Source: Parietichytrium sp. I65-24A
Lineage: Eukaryota; Sar; Bigyra; Thraustochytrida; Thraustochytriidae
Direction of reading: 5' to 3'
Length of the DNA stretch: 64,000 nucleotides
Assembly (NCBI GenBank): GCA_012862575.1
Contig: BLSF01000049.1
Span: 1 to 64,000 of the forward strand
Part shown: one piece after another, positions 52,309 through 61,721 of the stretch
How positions within the stretch are numbered: the stretch's first letter is position 1
Layout of the letters: each line of letters starts with the position of its first letter
Notes under the pieces: model-generated
Seen by the model: only the letters and a program-made list of their open reading frames with translations
Database searches by the model: none
Told to the model about the DNA's origin: nothing
Made by a program: the position numbers and the translations under genes

Positions 52309-53081
52309 GCTGCCGCGTAGTGTGCGAATTGTGCTCGTCGAGATTTCCCCAACCCTCACACCTGTGTGTCCTATTCCGTGGCGGATCCCTCGCGTTCCCG
52401 GAGCGTTCGCGGGACTCTATCAATATCAATCCACCGAATCGGGTTCTGCGAAGCTCGGAGGACTCTACTGTCGCTACTGCCTGCCTTAACGTGTCTCTGC
52501 AGGTGTACGCGGCGGTTACCTGAATTGGACTGCCTAAGTGCCGGTACGAGTGCTGGTAGAGAGCGTGAAGGCGCTCCAAGATGCTCCAAGATAGAAGTCT
52601 GGGTCGTAATGTATCTGATAGGTGAATGGTACGAGTGCTGCAACGCTCGCATGGATGAAGTATAGTACGGGTATATACACTCTGACACTATCGCGATGGA
52701 AAAGATTCACCCTTATTCATCAGCATAGTTTGCCTATGGCTCGGAGTTGTAGCTTTTGATTGAGCTGCGATCTACCAAGTTATTCACGATCGATCAATGT
52801 ATCTTGAGTTTTCGTATTGATTCGGCTACTTCTGGCTTATGCCAGAGCAGTGAGGATCGTGAGGATAGCTGGAGTTTTAATTTATAGCGTTGTCGAAGAT
52901 TGAACTTGAACTGATCAGCAGACTATGCTGGGACCCGACAGAAGAATTCGGCTCCGTGGACACCGAGAAGCAGATAATAAAAATTGTGAGAATGGTCAAT
53001 GGGAAGGCGGATAAAAAAAGATCTAATCACGATACCCAATGAAGGGAAAATAGATGGTTTAGGGGGAAGAAACTGGTCCAA
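52309..53081. other. Intergenic, nothing recognised
   Basis: Single-copy sequence. Short frames on both strands have no protein-like features. A GTGCCGGTACGAGTGCTGG stretch near 52538 resembles the GTACCGGTAC family. Confidence 0.6.
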
Positions 53082-53657
53082 TTACATACTAAGCTCCATG
53101 ATTGCGTTGACAACATCGCCATTGTTAGCCTTCAGAGTCTTGGCAGCGGTAGCCTTGGAAACCTTGGCCTGCTCCATGACGAGGTTGATATCCTTCTCCT
53201 CGATGCCAGTGGTGTCGACCTCCTCGTCGTCATCAACAGCCTCGACGGTAGCGCCGGACTCAGAATCTGGCTGGCCTGCAGCAGCAGCAGATGCCTTGAG
53301 CTGCTCAAGGATCTCTGGGGAGAGCTGCTGAGCAGCCTGTGCCAAGCTAGCCTGTTCCTCTCCTGCAGTGGAAGCAGGTCCGAAGACGACGTAGGTATCA
53401 GTGCCTGGGTTGCGGAACACCTCTGGCTGGTTGACCACGAAGAGAACCTGGTTCGCCACGCGCTTCACGACCACCTTCTTCACGCCAGGGAACGCCTTCA
53501 GGCCGAGCTTGCTGAACACGCGGCGAGCCTTCTTCTCGGCGCGGTTGTGGCGGCCATCCTCCATGCTGGCGCCAGCATCCTCCTCCTCCTGCTCCTGCTG
53601 CTGCTCAGCCTCTGCGGTCTCGTCGATCTCCTGCACCTTTGGCTCTTCTTCCGCCAT
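53082..53657 (-). CDS. NACA: Nascent polypeptide-associated complex subunit alpha
   Basis: A 191-residue protein of normal length. The N-terminus is acidic (EEEPKVQEIDETAEAE), then the NAC domain starts at about residue 38 with NRAEKKARRVFSKLGLK, the ribosome-contact region, and continues VKKVVVKRVANQVLFVVNQPEVF. A C-terminal UBA domain (about 150-190: IEEKDINLVMEQAKVSKATA, NNGDVVNAIMEL) completes the family order. With beta-NAC it covers nascent chains at the ribosome exit and keeps non-secretory chains off SRP. SRP receptor beta is also in this window, but the two are 50 kb apart, so no linkage is implied. Confidence 0.97.
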   Translation of the reverse strand: MAEEEPKVQEIDETAEAEQQQEQEEEDAGASMEDGRHNRAEKKARRVFSKLGLKAFPGVKKVVVKRVANQVLFVVNQPEVFRNPGTDTYVVFGPASTAGEEQASLAQAAQQLSPEILEQLKASAAAAGQPDSESGATVEAVDDDEEVDTTGIEEKDINLVMEQAKVSKATAAKTLKANNGDVVNAIMELSM

Positions 53658-54902
53658 CTTGACTTGGTTTTTTTGTGTGAATGTGTGCGACCGACCTCAC
53701 CCGCGAACGTGATCTCTCTGTCTCCTCGCGACTCGCTCCTTACTCACTCACTCGTTCCTTCATTCATTCATTCATTCATTCTACTCAGTCACTCATTCTC
53801 TCTCTCTATCTCTCTTGTCATGCGTCTCCTCCCAGCCAACTCCTACTCGCCTCTACACGACCCTACGCGCGCTATCCAATGCGATCCCTGCGATCCCCTC
53901 CCTTCGTCTACTGGGCGCTACGCCTTTACCATATTGGTTTCTTACCGTCTGAGGCTAAGATCCCGTCGGAATAGGCGCGCGGTCCTACGCGACTTGGATA
54001 GGAGAGGGTCTAGGGAGGGATAGGGGGCCCAGGAGATCGGCCTAGCAGACTCGGAGATCCTGGATCATAAGAGGTGGTAGGAGGTTCTAATGCTGGAGCG
54101 TAGTGGGAAGTATGGTGCCGCTAGTCTTGCGCCAGATCCACAGAAGGAGAGGATTGGAGAGGCTACCCTGACCCTAACTTCGCGAATGTTCTTCGTTTTG
54201 AACAAGGAGTTCTTCACGTACAATCAGAACTTTCGCGCTGCGCTTTGCGATGCGTGTTCGACGAGTGCACTGTTCGACGATGCGTTCTGCGAGTCTGTGC
54301 GCGGCGATGTGGTGCTTTGCGATGCGATCTGGCAAGCCCAGGTGCTTAAACCTCACCGACCAAAATACCATGAGTATCTGCGGCCGGTTAGCGCCCAGAC
54401 TTTAAGTCCGGATTTGAACCTTGCCCGGGTAACTGCCGGCAGTTTCACGGTTGGCAAATGCAGGCCTAAGCAAGTGCCTAACTATGCGGTAGGCCACACT
54501 TCCTGAATTTTGAGCTAATCATTGATTCGACAGATAAGTTTTTCAGACTGATTGATTTTATCTGTCAATCAAATCAAAAATCCGAAATGACAAACGAAAA
54601 GAATGATAGCAAGAGTTGAAACTTGTAAACCTTCCAAATTCGACAGAACTGCCCTCCCGTCTCGGCAGCACAAAAGACAGCTCGCGAAAGAGAAAGAAGC
54701 TAACGAGACCACAAGAATTCAACGAGAGCGAGAACGATGCCTCTCGCAGTCAGTATTCTCAGTGCTGTCAGTACGTTCCCTGTAGCTTCTCGAGTAGCTC
54801 GAGCCTCTGACTCAATGACTCAGTGAGCACAGCGTAACTTTTCGAAAGCGGGTCGTTTCCGTCAGCAGTTACTCGCCCAGTCCTCACGGTGCTCGCTCAC
54901 GT

Positions 54903-54960
54903 CCCTCTGCTATTTCTGCTATTTCTGCTATTTCTGCTATTTCTGCTATTTCTGCTATCT
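54903..54960. repeat. (TTTCTGCTA)n minisatellite
   Basis: Five or six 9-base units in noncoding DNA, the last two diverged. Confidence 0.9.
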
Positions 54961-55081
54961 CCGCTATATAGCGACTGAGAGCAGGAGGGGTGACAGAGAG
55001 AGACAGAGTAAGAGAGAGAGAAAGGGAGGGAGCGAGGTGGCCAGAGAGAAGGAAGGAAGGCGCAGCGAGATACGTGGACCA

Positions 55082-55084
<3 letters not shown>

Positions 55085-55115
<31 letters not shown>
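55085..55115 (+). repeat. (GA)n tract upstream of kinesin
   Basis: Uninterrupted GA dinucleotides within a longer purine-rich stretch (about 54975-55215) on the coding strand. Confidence 0.9.
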
Positions 55116-55121
<6 letters not shown>

Positions 55122-55278
55122 GAGAGAAGGAGGAAACCGTCACACCTCGCAAAGGAGAGCGAGCGAGAGAGAGAGAGAGCGAAAGGGAAAGTGAAAGTGA
55201 AAGCGAAAGCGAGCACTAGGCGGCGGCTGCACCGGGAGCTAGCGAGAAGAGAAGTGGAGAAGGGTTTGACTGCCTGGG

Positions 55279-55316
55279 CTGTTTGTTTGTTTGTTTGTTT
55301 GTTTGTTTGTTTGTTG
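55279..55316. repeat. (TTTG)n microsatellite
   Basis: Nine TTTG units in the probable leader of the kinesin gene. Confidence 0.9.
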
Positions 55317-55590
55317 GTGGTGTGACTGGGAAGACTCTCTCTCTCAGTGCCAAGGTCCGAGGATCGATTGGTTTTTGGGAGAAGCAGAGAGCTAAAGTGG
55401 GCACAACGTCCGAGGCGTCGGAGAAGGTGTGTGACTTGTGAGTACAGTTACAAAAGTGCTTTGGCCTGTGGCGCTGTTTGCGAGCGCACGGACGGAGCGT
55501 AGGCTGCTGCAGAGCATCAACTCTTCCGGGCTTGAACACGTGTGTTGTGGCAGGGCTCAAGCCGCGTAGGCTACATCTTGCGTCGACGGA

Positions 55591-58500
55591 ATGGATTCAT
55601 TCGGCGGGTTTGCGGGCACGCCGAGACAGCAAGAGGATGGAAAAGCTTTTCAGAATCACATGCTCATGGAAAGGTTTTCCATGGTGGTAGAGTTCCTGAA
55701 CCAAAAGCTTGGAGAAGGATGGACCAAAGATGTTATCCTGGACCGACCACAACAGTTGATGGAGGTCCTGCGCGATGGCATTTCGCTGTGCAGAATGGTC
55801 GGCGTCAAGCCTGAGATTAGCGACGACGAAAACGTTTGGGCCGAGAATTTGCAAAATTTTCGCAAGGCGTGCTCCAAGCTCGGCCTTGCCGACAAGTCCA
55901 TCTTCGCGGTGGATGACATTATGCGACCATCGAGCTTGAGTTGTATCTGTGTGGTCAATTGCCTCCAAGAACTGCGGCTGAAGCTGCTTGAGTTGGACCG
56001 TGCTCTCCTGAATGAACTGTACAGCCCGACTGGCCCGGGAAGCAGCAAGAAAACCATTCACAGCCCGGCGGTTGCGAGAAATCTGGGTCGAAAAGGCGGT
56101 TTTGGGACGCCAACCGGCAGCCCTTTCGGGAAACATAACCCGAGCACACCCAACCATCAACAAGAGGGCACTAAAGGAATCCTGGACATCTTGCCCTCGC
56201 ACAGCATGTACCAGGGAATGCCTGCCGTGACTACCCCACAGCACAGTCAAGTCGTGAACGACGAGATGCAGTCCCTCCATCCTCCAAACACCCCACCAAC
56301 ACCACCACATCGTGCAGGGTCCGGGAGCGCAGGCAAGTCCTCAAGCAAGAGCAACCGCTCGCGCCGTGTTTCCATCAACACCTTGAACGCCCAAGCCTCC
56401 ATTGCCCGTGTGCAGGAGCGTATGGCGACAACTTACAAGGACCGGTGCAAACAACTCGAAGCTGGCAACAAGGAACTTTTGGAGAGTGTCGAGGATTTGC
56501 AACGTACAATCGGAAATCTTCAGCGCAGCAAGCACGAGTATCAGCTTGACTGCGAGAAGCTTCAGGACCGCAACCGCATGCTGCTGAGCAACTTCAGAGT
56601 GATGGAAGCTCAAATTGTTGCGTGCGTCGAGGCTTGGCAATCAAACAAGGGGAAATTTGAAAAGGTGGAGGGCTGCGATTTCTTCGAGAATCAGATTCTT
56701 GCCTTGCAAGAAACTTGGAACGACATCTCGGAAGAGAAGACAGTGCATAATGGGCTGTCTGGTGAAGAGGAGCCAAACGACTCTGAAGGTGAAAGCGACG
56801 GAGAAGAAGTCAATAGCCCGCAGGTCCATCCCGCAGAGGGCGAGGCAGACGAGAGTGTAGAGACGAAGGATTCCGTTCATGAAGAGGATCGCAAGGTCTC
56901 GCTTCCTGGCAACAAGGAGAGCATCCCAGCACCGTCAACTCACGACCTAGAGGCTATCAACCTTCAGAAAGAGGAGCTCGCCAGGACAAAGGAGGTGCTC
57001 CAGCAAACCAAAGAGCACCTTGCTATTCGCGACCAAGAGCTGGAACAAGAGCGCACTGTGCGCAGGTTAATTGAGTCCTCCATCATGGAGCAACTCGGCT
57101 TGCTAAAGTTTGAATTTGCTGATCTGAGCAATGACTTCAGGAGCACCTTGAACTCTTCCGCAACAAACTTTAATGGCATGGCAAAAGACCTCATGCAGCA
57201 GATCAAAGTGCAGCAGCGCACGTTGCGCGAGCTGCAGGACAAGTTCCAGAAAGAGACACACCGCCGCAAGCAGCTTCTCAACACTGTGCACAACCTTAAA
57301 GGCAATATTCGTGTCATGTGCAGGATCCGTCCTGTGCTTTCTTCTGACTTGGCGAAGGACGAATCCAATGTCGCTGTGGAGGCTGTCACAGATGAACGCC
57401 TTACCCTCTCCACCACCGCAAAGTCTGCGACGGGGGCTGAGCACACCAAAGTTAGCGACTTTGAGTTTGATAGAGTTTTCGGTTCCACCTCGACTCAGCA
57501 GAACGTTTTTGAAGAAGTGCAGCCTTTGGTTGAGTCTGTAATGGATGGTTTCCACTCTTGCATCTTTGCATACGGGCAGACTGGCTCTGGAAAGACTTAC
57601 ACAATGAGCGGAGACGGAGGCGAGAATCGCGGTATCAACTATCTTGCTCTCGAGGAGCTCTTCAACATCTGCGAGCAGCGCAAGGGGTCCGGCACAAAGT
57701 ATTCCTTCAAGGTAAGGAACGTGGAGATCTACTGTGAGAAGGTTATTGACCTTCTCGCAAACCAGGAAGCTGAGGGTTCCGACGGAACGCCTTCGTACCT
57801 TGAGATTCGGATGAATGACAGAGAAGGGGTTCACATGCCAGGCTGTGTGGAGCTTTCAGTGTCGAATGCCGAGGAAGTTGACCAGGTTATGGCGCTTGGT
57901 GCGAAAAATCGCTCTTCTGCACATACCAAGATGAACATGGAGAGCTCAAGGTCGCACTCCGTGGTCATGATCTCAGTGTCTGGAGAAAACGCAGAGTCGG
58001 GAAGATCCACCTTCGGCCAGCTGGTGTTGGTCGACTTGGCAGGTTCCGAGAGGCTTTCCAAGTCTGGAGTCGAGGGTGTGCAACTGAAAGAAGCACAGGC
58101 AATTAACAAGAGCTTGAGCTGCCTTGGTGATGTCATATCTGCACTAGAAGCCAAGGCTGCACATGTGCCGTTCAGAAATTCAAAGCTCACCACACTTCTC
58201 CAAGACTCACTTGGCAAAGACAACAAGGCTCTCATGATTCTCCAGGTGAGTCCAACTACCTACAATGCTCAGGAGTCTACGTGCTCGTTGAATTTTGCAG
58301 CGCGTGTACGTAATTGCGAGCTCGGCAAAGCGAAGAAGAAGGAGAAGATTGGCGACTCTGCAAAATCAAAGGCGCAGATGAAGCAGGCCCAAGACAAGAT
58401 TCAGCAGCTTGAGCAGCGCATCAAAACCCTCGACGAGCAACTCAAGGAAGCTCGTGACGCACAGAACGCTGTCAAGGTGGAAGCTGAAAGAGAGGCTGAG

Positions 58501-59340
58501 AAGGCTACCAAAAAAGTCCAAGAGAAGTTTCAACACATGTCCAGAAATGAGCAGCAAGAGATCAAAGCGCTGCGAGAGAAACTGGCTTCGAGAGATAAAA
58601 TGGACAACGGAAAGGTGGCTGGTCTTGAAAAGGAGCTTCACGAAGCCAAGGTAGAAATCAACAACCTCAAGCAACAACTTCGCAGCGCAATTTCGTCCTC
58701 AGTGCCCACTCCACTGTCGTTGGCCTCACCGTCCCCCAAGCTTGCGTCTCCAAACACATTCAAGGCAGCTCGTGCAGTTAGCTCGCTGGCAAGACAAAAG
58801 CCCGCGGCAAGCAGTCCTCTCACAAAGGTGTCCACCAAGGCAGCTTCGACCGATGAAAACAACGGGAATGTGTCAGAGAACACTTCGAGAGCAAACGAGC
58901 TGCGAACTCCAGACAAGGCATCCTCAAAGAAGCAAGTTTCTTGGAAGAACACTCCACAAGTGATACCAGTGAGCGGTCGTAAAGAAGAGGAAGAGAACCC
59001 GGAGTCTGGAAACCTAGATGAAGCCATCAATGGAGACGAGGATCTGAACGCCAACAATGATTCAGAGAAAGATGACGAAACCTCAAGCCATGGTTCGAAC
59101 AAGGTCAAGCGAGTGCTGCAAGCCCCAGCGAATCTTCATTCCCGAAGAACTGCAGCCTCGCGCGCAAAGGTCATGGGCTCCGCCTCGCGAGTGTTGCAGA
59201 CCCCTGCCAAAAAGCCTGTCGCTGGCAGAATTGCAGCAAGAAGAATTCCTGCTGCGGCGGGCACCACAGTGGCACCTTCGGTGGCAGTTGCTCCAACCGC
59301 AGCGACGGACAAGGCTTCACGAAGACCTGTGTGGCAATAA
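55591..59340 (+). CDS. Kinesin-14 with N-terminal calponin-homology domain
   Basis: A 1249-residue, intronless gene starting MDSFGGFAGTPRQQ. The calponin-homology domain is about residues 20-135 (FLNQKLGEGWTKDVI, DGISLCRMVG, NLQNFRKACSKLGL). Coiled coil lies about 270-345 and 450-565. The neck and motor start at N568 with NLKGNIRVMCRIRP, the kinesin-14 signature of a motor preceded by its neck. The P-loop is GQTGSGKT at 662-669; switch I is SSRSHS, switch II LVDLAGSE. The motor ends near 915, followed by about 330 residues with another coiled coil and a basic, Ala/Ser-rich tail. Kinesin-14 motors walk to microtubule minus ends. CH-domain kinesin-14s (KCH) of plants link microtubules to actin, and the same is inferred here. 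The motor is internal rather than C-terminal. Confidence 0.95.
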   Translation: MDSFGGFAGTPRQQEDGKAFQNHMLMERFSMVVEFLNQKLGEGWTKDVILDRPQQLMEVLRDGISLCRMVGVKPEISDDENVWAENLQNFRKACSKLGLADKSIFAVDDIMRPSSLSCICVVNCLQELRLKLLELDRALLNELYSPTGPGSSKKTIHSPAVARNLGRKGGFGTPTGSPFGKHNPSTPNHQQEGTKGILDILPSHSMYQGMPAVTTPQHSQVVNDEMQSLHPPNTPPTPPHRAGSGSAGKSSSKSNRSRRVSINTLNAQASIARVQERMATTYKDRCKQLEAGNKELLESVEDLQRTIGNLQRSKHEYQLDCEKLQDRNRMLLSNFRVMEAQIVACVEAWQSNKGKFEKVEGCDFFENQILALQETWNDISEEKTVHNGLSGEEEPNDSEGESDGEEVNSPQVHPAEGEADESVETKDSVHEEDRKVSLPGNKESIPAPSTHDLEAINLQKEELARTKEVLQQTKEHLAIRDQELEQERTVRRLIESSIMEQLGLLKFEFADLSNDFRSTLNSSATNFNGMAKDLMQQIKVQQRTLRELQDKFQKETHRRKQLLNTVHNLKGNIRVMCRIRPVLSSDLAKDESNVAVEAVTDERLTLSTTAKSATGAEHTKVSDFEFDRVFGSTSTQQNVFEEVQPLVESVMDGFHSCIFAYGQTGSGKTYTMSGDGGENRGINYLALEELFNICEQRKGSGTKYSFKVRNVEIYCEKVIDLLANQEAEGSDGTPSYLEIRMNDREGVHMPGCVELSVSNAEEVDQVMALGAKNRSSAHTKMNMESSRSHSVVMISVSGENAESGRSTFGQLVLVDLAGSERLSKSGVEGVQLKEAQAINKSLSCLGDVISALEAKAAHVPFRNSKLTTLLQDSLGKDNKALMILQVSPTTYNAQESTCSLNFAARVRNCELGKAKKKEKIGDSAKSKAQMKQAQDKIQQLEQRIKTLDEQLKEARDAQNAVKVEAEREAEKATKKVQEKFQHMSRNEQQEIKALREKLASRDKMDNGKVAGLEKELHEAKVEINNLKQQLRSAISSSVPTPLSLASPSPKLASPNTFKAARAVSSLARQKPAASSPLTKVSTKAASTDENNGNVSENTSRANELRTPDKASSKKQVSWKNTPQVIPVSGRKEEEENPESGNLDEAINGDEDLNANNDSEKDDETSSHGSNKVKRVLQAPANLHSRRTAASRAKVMGSASRVLQTPAKKPVAGRIAARRIPAAAGTTVAPSVAVAPTAATDKASRRPVWQ

Positions 59341-59682
59341 AAGCTGTAAAAGTACGAATATTTTGTCTGCTAATCACTTTCTGTGCAATTAAAAAAAAGG
59401 AAAGAAATACATACGTCAGAACACCGCCTAAACTTTCAAAAATCTTCAAGACTCTGATTGTGTCAATCGAAAACTAAAACGTTCTTTTTATCTTTAACCA
59501 AAACAATTCGTTAAACAACGGCACGATGTGAGAATGCCGTTCGCGGATTGGATTTGGCCCGCCAACACCTCGCAGGCAGAACAGTATCGTCAATCTTCAA
59601 AACTCCCTACAATTCAGGTACCTAATCCAGCATTTCATTGTTCCAACTCCTCGGATTGTCGACTCTTTTGGCGTAGGTAGCC
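59341..59682. other. Intergenic between convergent gene ends
   Basis: AT-rich 3' flank sequence. Nothing recognised. Confidence 0.6.
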
Positions 59683-60588
59683 TCAAAACAGGTCATTGGC
59701 CGAGGCCATTCTGTTGCCATCAAAAGCTTTCAAGAAGGGCGGGAACGCGGGATTCGCGATCGCGCTCTCGGAAGAAAAGTTTCTTCCGCGCCGCCTCTGC
59801 GCAAGGACGAGAGCAACCACGTACGATTGGATCGTAGACTCCACAGCACAAAACAGAAGGCAATTTGAAGCAGTATGTTCTGTATATGAGAACATGAGAC
59901 AAGCGAATTTCACAAAAGCAGCTCCTATAAGAATCCCTGCTCCAAGCCGAAGCACCAATCCAGCGCGATGCTGAGTCGAGAACCTGGAAGTTGGCTTTGA
60001 GCCAACGAGCGACTCGCGCAACATGGTTTCTGCTCGTCGTGCATTGAGAATCAAGAGACACATGTGCAAGAGAAGCAATATTTCTATAATCCACAAACAC
60101 TTGATCCACTTCAAGAAGGTCGAAGCACACGACAAACAAGCGTTCGCCTTGCCCTCCTCGAAGCTAATTAAAGTGAGGGCAAGGAGGTAGCACGCAAAAT
60201 AAACCAGGGTGAGAAGAGCATTGCAGATATAGAGCTTGCTGTGCCTTCTGGTTAAGTTTAATCGGGTCTTCTTGCTCTCCAAAATCTCTTCGTTCAAACA
60301 GGTGAGAATCGCGCTTTTGATGAGAGCGTTTGAACCAAAGCAAAAGATCGTGAACCATCTGCAGAGACTCTCGTTCTCGTTTGCGTCTAACAAGTTCGCC
60401 GGCATTGAGAGGAGGAGAAACAGAACTACTGTCCCCAGAGTCAACAGTACCGCATTGTCTCGCCCATTCACCAAGCCTGGCTCCCGACTCTTATACTTGA
60501 TGGACATCAACCCTGTTGCGAGACACAAACACAGCTCCAGAATGAGGATATCCAGCACCGCACCAGTCGCCTGGCTTGAGTCCGCCAT
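59683..60588 (-). CDS. Seven-span receptor-like membrane protein A
   Basis: ATG 60588 in the context CAAGATGG opens MADSSQATGAVLDI; codons upstream start only from GTG. The product has 301 residues. Seven hydrophobic helices lie at about 10-30, 45-67, 78-103, 118-139, 157-184, 210-235 and 245-266, with a short N-terminus and a Ser/Arg/Phe-rich tail of about 35 residues. Loops are short and Cys-rich. It has the plan of a seven-span receptor, but I see no class-specific motif (no DRY-type triplet after helix 3, which reads CLNEEIL). A divergent neighbour at 61722 has the same plan. Function unknown. Confidence 0.75.
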   Translation of the reverse strand: MADSSQATGAVLDILILELCLCLATGLMSIKYKSREPGLVNGRDNAVLLTLGTVVLFLLLSMPANLLDANENESLCRWFTIFCFGSNALIKSAILTCLNEEILESKKTRLNLTRRHSKLYICNALLTLVYFACYLLALTLISFEEGKANACLSCASTFLKWIKCLWIIEILLLLHMCLLILNARRAETMLRESLVGSKPTSRFSTQHRAGLVLRLGAGILIGAAFVKFACLMFSYTEHTASNCLLFCAVESTIQSYVVALVLAQRRRGRNFSSESAIANPAFPPFLKAFDGNRMASANDLF

Positions 60589-61721
60589 CTTGCTCTGCTT
60601 GGCCGATGCAGCTGCAATCACAGCCCGCTTCTTCGAGTTGCAGCCCACGCGCGCGCCTCTCCGCTCCGGAGCTGCAGCTCGGAGTCACCTCCGGCTTACA
60701 AGAAAGCCACGCCAAACGCTGTATGGCGATGGCCTTGCCTTGAGCCTCTTCTCGCAGAAGAGCAAAGGGGCCTTCAGGAAAGTGTTGCATAGCAAGCTTT
60801 CTTCCCAACCAGCTATGCGTTGGCTTCCACAAAGATCGGCAGAGAGTGCGACCATGTCCCACGTTGAAACGGGAGGAATTTGATCAGCTCTCTTTCAAGC
60901 TGTACACTCTGGACTGCTTATTCCTGCTTACCCGGAGCGGTCGGCTCTCGAGACACTCTCCCACACTCACTTTCTTGACTCATTTGACTTACTTGATTCA
61001 CGCCTGCGGGTAGAAGTCCAGCTTCGTCTTGCAGACTTAGAGACTGAGAATAGACTCCGATGGACGCGGAACATTATGATTTTCGAGTGAGAAACGGATC
61101 TGTTGAGGGGTTAGAACGAAGTGCTGTAGGCGCGTTTGGGCACCATCCATGTGACAGCGACAGGTGCTCTATACGGCTGGCGCGGGGTAAGTGGGCGCTG
61201 AGCACAAGTCAATGCTCTGGAGCTCCATCTCCATCACCATCTCCAACTCCAGTATAGAGGCTGAGTTTGTGGAGGGGGAGGTGCGGTCTCACTCGGTGAA
61301 AAGCAGCCAGGAGGAGTAGAAGGGTATTTATTCATGATGGGGAAGGCGGAGAGCAGCGGAGTCTTCTTTCAATATACTTTGATCCATCCCTAAGAAGCAA
61401 AGAAATGTAAAGCATAGCAAAGCGACGCACATCAGATTGCATGAATCCTGCGCCAAAGAATCTGGAGCACAGACAGACTCGGACTCAGATAATACTTCCT
61501 GAACGGATAGTATTAGGGTTTTCGATACATATACTTATATTAGGTTAGGTTACAGTGCGGTGAAATTTCCGCCGCAGAAGTGTGTTCTTTTTTGCACTCA
61601 AAAAGAGAAAGCTTGATTAGTTTCAAAGAGACCGCACGAAGCAAAAGGTGCGCGGGCTTGCGAGATCGCATCAGACAGAGGTTCGCGGACAGAGGCAAGG
61701 ACATGGTTGTGAGGGGACGAA
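60589..61721. other. Shared promoter region of the divergent seven-span genes
   Basis: About 1.1 kb. A 65-codon plus frame at 61060-61257 ends near a GGGTAAGTGG donor-like site and might be an unlinked exon; I do not support it. A TCCATC repeat lies at 61226-61246. Confidence 0.55.

Larger units (their letters stand above)
53658..55590. other. Long intergenic region with purine leader repeats
   Basis: It contains an ATTC run (53760-53779), a 9-base TTTCTGCTA repeat (54903-54960), (GA)n tracts (55085-55115) and a (TTTG)n run (55279-55316) leading to the kinesin gene. A 138-codon plus frame at 54090-54506 is of doubtful reality. Confidence 0.6.

Noticed and set aside
54375-54450. tRNA-like stretch (a TAA-anticodon-like stem-loop and a GGTTCAAATCC box on the minus strand), even as a permuted tRNA
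   Set aside because: The T-box lies upstream of the anticodon-like stem, its stem does not pair beyond two bases, and no acceptor stem is found in either normal or permuted order.
54090-54506. 138-codon plus frame
   Set aside because: The frame runs through the TGCGATGCG repeat block, and the composition is not typical. A minus frame over the same DNA is also open.
61060-61257. 65-codon plus frame ending near a GTAAGT site
   Set aside because: It could be an exon, but I found no partner exon in phase before the seven-span gene.
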